Assembly (NCBI RefSeq): GCF_030160075.1
Contig: NZ_BSNQ01000009.1
Coordinates: 58,295 to 122,294 of the forward strand
Direction: 5' to 3'
DNA length: 64,000 bases
Origin: Dyella lipolytica
GTDB lineage: Bacteria > Pseudomonadota > Gammaproteobacteria > Xanthomonadales > Rhodanobacteraceae
Shown here: in pieces, positions 60,775 to 64,000 of the stretch
Layout: each line of letters starts with the position of its first letter
Numbering within the stretch: position 1 is the first letter of the stretch
The notes under the pieces: generated by a model
The model's input: only the letters and a program-made list of their open reading frames with translations
Databases searched by the model: none
Told to the model about the DNA's origin: nothing
Translations under genes and position numbers: made by a program

Positions 60775-61803
60775 ATGTCCGACGCCCTCACCTACCGCGC
60801 CGCCGGCGTGGATATCGATGCCGGCAATGCCGTCGTCGAACGCATCAAGCCGCTGGTCAAGCGCACCTTCCGCCCCGAAGTGATGGGCGGCCTAGGCGGC
60901 TTTGGCGGCTTGTTCAATCTCGGCACCCGCTACAAGGAGCCGGTGCTGGTCTCGGGCACGGACGGCGTAGGCACGAAGCTCAAGCTCGCCCAGCAACTGG
61001 GCCGGCACGACACCATCGGCATCGACCTGGTCGGCATGTGCGTGAACGATGTGCTGGTGCAGGGCGCCGAGCCGTTGTTCTTCCTCGATTACTTCGCCAC
61101 CGGCAAGCTGGACGTGGACACCACCGTGGCTGTGGTCGGCGGCATCGCCAAGGGTTGCGAACTGGCCGGTTGCGCGCTGATCGGCGGCGAGACGGCCGAG
61201 ATGCCCGATATGTACCCGCCCGGTGAATACGATCTGGCCGGCTTCACCGTGGGCGCCGTGGAAAAGGATGCGCTGCTGAGCGGCGAAAGCATCGTTGCCG
61301 GCGATGTAGTTCTCGGCGTGGCCTCTTCCGGCCCGCACTCCAACGGCTATTCGCTCATCCGCAAGATCGTCGAACGCGCCGGCAGTCCGTTCGATCTGGA
61401 CGTCGGCGGCGTGAAACTGGCGGATGCGCTGATGGCACCGACCACGATCTACGTGAAACCGATGCTGGAGCTTTTGAAATCCGTACCCCTGCACGGTATG
61501 GCGCACATCACTGGTGGTGGCTTGAAGGAAAACATCATCCGCGTGGTACCGGACGGGCTTGGCCTGAAACTCGACGCCTCCGCGATCGTGCTGCCTCCGG
61601 TGTTCGACTGGCTGATGCGCGAAGGCAACGTGGCGCGTGAGGAAATGTGGCGCACGTTCAACTGCGGCGTGGGCTTTACCGTGCTGCTGCCGCGCGATGC
61701 CGTGGCTGCCGCGTCGGCATTGCTGGCAAAGCACGGATTGGCGAGTTCGGTCATCGGCGAAGTCGTCACGTCGCAGGGTGATGAGCGCGTACACATCGGC
61801 TGA
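60775..61803 (+). CDS. purM: Phosphoribosylformylglycinamidine cyclo-ligase
   Basis: A 342-residue AIR synthetase for step five of purine synthesis. The ATP/substrate motifs are [14 protein letters not shown] (60-73), [23 protein letters not shown] (about 86-108) and [13 protein letters not shown] (about 138-150). Length matches the family. It is followed 62 bases on by purN, so the two consecutive-use enzymes are probably co-transcribed. Confidence 0.98.
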   Translation: MSDALTYRAAGVDIDAGNAVVERIKPLVKRTFRPEVMGGLGGFGGLFNLGTRYKEPVLVSGTDGVGTKLKLAQQLGRHDTIGIDLVGMCVNDVLVQGAEPLFFLDYFATGKLDVDTTVAVVGGIAKGCELAGCALIGGETAEMPDMYPPGEYDLAGFTVGAVEKDALLSGESIVAGDVVLGVASSGPHSNGYSLIRKIVERAGSPFDLDVGGVKLADALMAPTTIYVKPMLELLKSVPLHGMAHITGGGLKENIIRVVPDGLGLKLDASAIVLPPVFDWLMREGNVAREEMWRTFNCGVGFTVLLPRDAVAAASALLAKHGLASSVIGEVVTSQGDERVHIG

Positions 61804-61865
61804 CGACACGCCGTCGTCCCTCACAGGACGGAACGACGCGCTGAACTCGATACGTACCCACACGC

Positions 61866-62528
61866 ATGCCTTCCCCTCTTCGCATCGCAGTACTCGCCTC
61901 CGGGCGCGGCAGCAATTTCGCCGCGCTGCTGGCAGCTCGCGACCGTGGCGAGTTGATAGCGGATTTCGTATTGGTCGCCAGCGACAAGCCCCATGCGGGC
62001 GCACTGCAACTCGCGCAAACGGCCGGCATCCCGACGTTGGTGCTTGATCCGCACGATTACGCCGAACGTCGCGATTACGACTTCGCCCTGTTCGACCGCA
62101 TCGCGGCAAGCAAACCAGATGTGTTGGTGCTGGCGGGTTTCATGCGCATCATCGACGGCGATGCGTTGAAACCCTGGGTAGGCCGGATGATCAACATCCA
62201 CCCCTCGCTGCTTCCCAAATACCGCGGCCTGCATACGCACCGTCGCGCGCTGAAGGCAGGCGATAGCGAGCACGGCGCCAGCGTGCATTACGTGACAGCC
62301 GAGCTCGACGGCGGCCCGGTGATTGCCCAGACGCTGCTGCCGGTCGAAGCCGGCGACGACGAAAACACGCTCGCCGCCAGGCTGCTACCGCTGGAACATC
62401 AGTTGCTATCCGCCGTAGTCGCCTTGATCGCTGCCGGTCGTCTTTCGCTGGGTGCGGACGGTATCGTCTTCGACGGCCAACCGCTTCGCAAACCCTTGCG
62501 ATGGCGTGACAGAAAATTGCTGCGCTGA
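61866..62528 (+). CDS. purN: Phosphoribosylglycinamide formyltransferase
   Basis: A 220-residue GAR transformylase, step three of purine synthesis, using 10-formyl-tetrahydrofolate. The catalytic triad positions are visible: Asn in MINIHPSLLPKYRG with its His (about 112-125), and Asp in SVHYVTAELDGGPVIAQ (about 139-155). The N-terminal IAVLASGRGSNFAALL binds substrate phosphate. Confidence 0.97.
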   Translation: MPSPLRIAVLASGRGSNFAALLAARDRGELIADFVLVASDKPHAGALQLAQTAGIPTLVLDPHDYAERRDYDFALFDRIAASKPDVLVLAGFMRIIDGDALKPWVGRMINIHPSLLPKYRGLHTHRRALKAGDSEHGASVHYVTAELDGGPVIAQTLLPVEAGDDENTLAARLLPLEHQLLSAVVALIAAGRLSLGADGIVFDGQPLRKPLRWRDRKLLR

Positions 62529-62572
62529 CGCTGCAACGAAGCGTTCAGGATGGATGGATACACTGCCGATCC

Positions 62573-63280
62573 ATGCGCACACTCAAACTCCCCAGTATCC
62601 TTCTCGCCGGCCTCGCGCTGGTCACCTTCACTACGGCCGCGTTTGCCGCGGCACCGACGCCGTTCACTGCGACGTATCAAGTGTCGCGCGATGGCGAGGC
62701 GATGGGTCAGGCAACGATCACGTTGAAAGCCCTCGGCAACGGCGAATACGAATACAGCAACCAGATTCGCGGCACCTCCGGTCTTGCGGCCATGCTTGGT
62801 GCAAACTCCAGCGACATCACGCGCTTCCGTTGGAACAATAACGCGCCCGAAACGGAAAGCTACAACTCCAAAGTGAGTGCGCTAAAGACCAAGCAGCGCC
62901 AGATGCTGGTGAACTGGAATACCAAACAGGTCAGCGTGGACGAAGGCAAAGGTGCAACCAACTATGCTGCGGAGCCGGGCATGGTGGATCGCAACACCAT
63001 GTCGCTTGCGCTGGGCCTGGCATTGCGTAACGGCAGCCAGAACGTAACGCTGCCCGTCGGCGTGAAGCAGCGCGTGGAGCAACAGCAGTTCAAAGTACAA
63101 GGCACCGAAGCAGTCAAAGTGCCGGCGGGCAGCTTCCAGGCCCAACGCGTTACACGCACGGATTCGGACAAACACTTCGATGCGTGGTACGTACCGAAGC
63201 AATTCTCGCTGCCAGTGAAAATGGCGCAGAGCGACGGCGGCGATTTGACCTTGGAGCTGGTTCGCTACAGCAGCCCCTAA
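62573..63280 (+). CDS. DUF3108 exported protein
   Basis: A 235-residue periplasmic protein with a signal peptide (about 1-26, ending AFA). The mature part is beta-rich and contains TATYQVSRDGEAMGQATITL and DAWYVPKQFSLPVKM, typical of DUF3108 proteins encoded beside purN. The function is unknown. It ends at a bidirectional terminator. Confidence 0.88.
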   Translation: MRTLKLPSILLAGLALVTFTTAAFAAAPTPFTATYQVSRDGEAMGQATITLKALGNGEYEYSNQIRGTSGLAAMLGANSSDITRFRWNNNAPETESYNSKVSALKTKQRQMLVNWNTKQVSVDEGKGATNYAAEPGMVDRNTMSLALGLALRNGSQNVTLPVGVKQRVEQQQFKVQGTEAVKVPAGSFQAQRVTRTDSDKHFDAWYVPKQFSLPVKMAQSDGGDLTLELVRYSSP

Positions 63281-63300
63281 ACGAAGCACTCCTCCACAAG

Positions 63301-63330
63301 AGAAAAGGGCTGCTTGCGCGGCCCTTTTCT
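63301..63330. terminator. Bidirectional terminator
   Basis: AGAAAAGGGC and GCCCTTTTCT pair perfectly over ten bases, with further pairing (TGC/GCG) in the loop. A- and T-rich outer ends on both sides allow it to stop both DUF3108 (plus) and murA (minus) transcripts. Confidence 0.85.
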
Positions 63331-63341
63331 TAGCGGAAGCA

Positions 63342-64000
<659 letters not shown>

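Noticed and set aside
60892..62109. Minus-strand open frame of 405 codons
   Set aside because: It is antisense to purM and the start of purN; the composition is that of a shadow frame.

Overview
The window reads as a stretch of chromosome from a gammaproteobacterium of the order Lysobacterales (Xanthomonadales), most likely family Rhodanobacteraceae (Dyella, Rhodanobacter or Luteibacter type). This rests on high GC, gene orders typical of the order (lolB-ispE-prs-rplY-pth-ychF, hda-PerM-pgsA-like-DUF2066/purM-purN-DUF3108) and protein sequences closest in character to xanthomonads. No database search was possible. Most of the window is housekeeping; no prophage, CRISPR array or intact insertion sequence was seen.

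Layout. 1-0.4 kb: minus-strand tRNA-Tyr/Gly/Thr operon that should lead into tuf just outside the window. 0.5-9.2 kb: minus-strand genes for a thioesterase, an acetyltransferase, ychF, pth, rplY, prs, tRNA-Gln, an acetyltransferase-IspE fusion, lolB and a TPR lipoprotein. 9.3-14.8 kb: hemA and prfA, then an O-GlcNAc-transferase-like TPR protein and a PPK2 polyphosphate kinase. 14.8-20.9 kb: acylphosphatase, TlpA-like thioredoxin, YihY protein, WrbA, a second thioesterase, an AidB-like acyl-CoA dehydrogenase and a half-length asparaginase. 20.9-25.4 kb: a compact archaic (spore-coat-U type) chaperone-usher pilus operon. 25.7-31.5 kb: sufT and the proton-translocating transhydrogenase, whose pntAa is separated from pntAb-pntB by an inverted ECF sigma / probable anti-sigma / DUF3106 cassette. 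31.6-39.4 kb: nitroreductase, 5'-3' exonuclease, Nudix hydrolase, TMEM43 protein, MBL hydrolase, Ggt, ferredoxin, lipoprotein, coaD and rsmD. 39.5-43.1 kb: ftsY, AsmA-like, mutY, yggX and tRNA-Phe. 43.1-48.1 kb is the most accessory-looking part: a gene-poor tract, a small secreted protein, a degenerate MASE1 sensor, a possible small RNA, and a divergent CcdA-like/thioredoxin pair. 48.1-64 kb: recQ, an alkyltransferase-like gene abutting a 268-bp palindromic element, Pit/DUF47 phosphate uptake, a CorC-type protein, trmJ, suhB, small enzymes, hda, PerM-type protein, a CDP-alcohol phosphatidyltransferase, DUF2066, purM, purN, DUF3108 and the C-terminal half of murA.

The observations I would follow first are: (1) a 25-base palindrome at 47088-47112 whose two arms form the -35 elements of two divergent ECF-type promoters with identical 16-base spacers, driving a membrane thiol-electron carrier and a periplasmic thioredoxin; (2) a nested-palindrome element with perfect 24-bp terminal inverted repeats one base upstream of an alkyltransferase-like gene; (3) a structured, terminator-ended RNA candidate on the otherwise empty plus strand at about 46.0-46.15 kb; (4) an in-frame acetyltransferase-IspE fusion; and (5) an OGT-like protein whose two best-known catalytic positions appear substituted.
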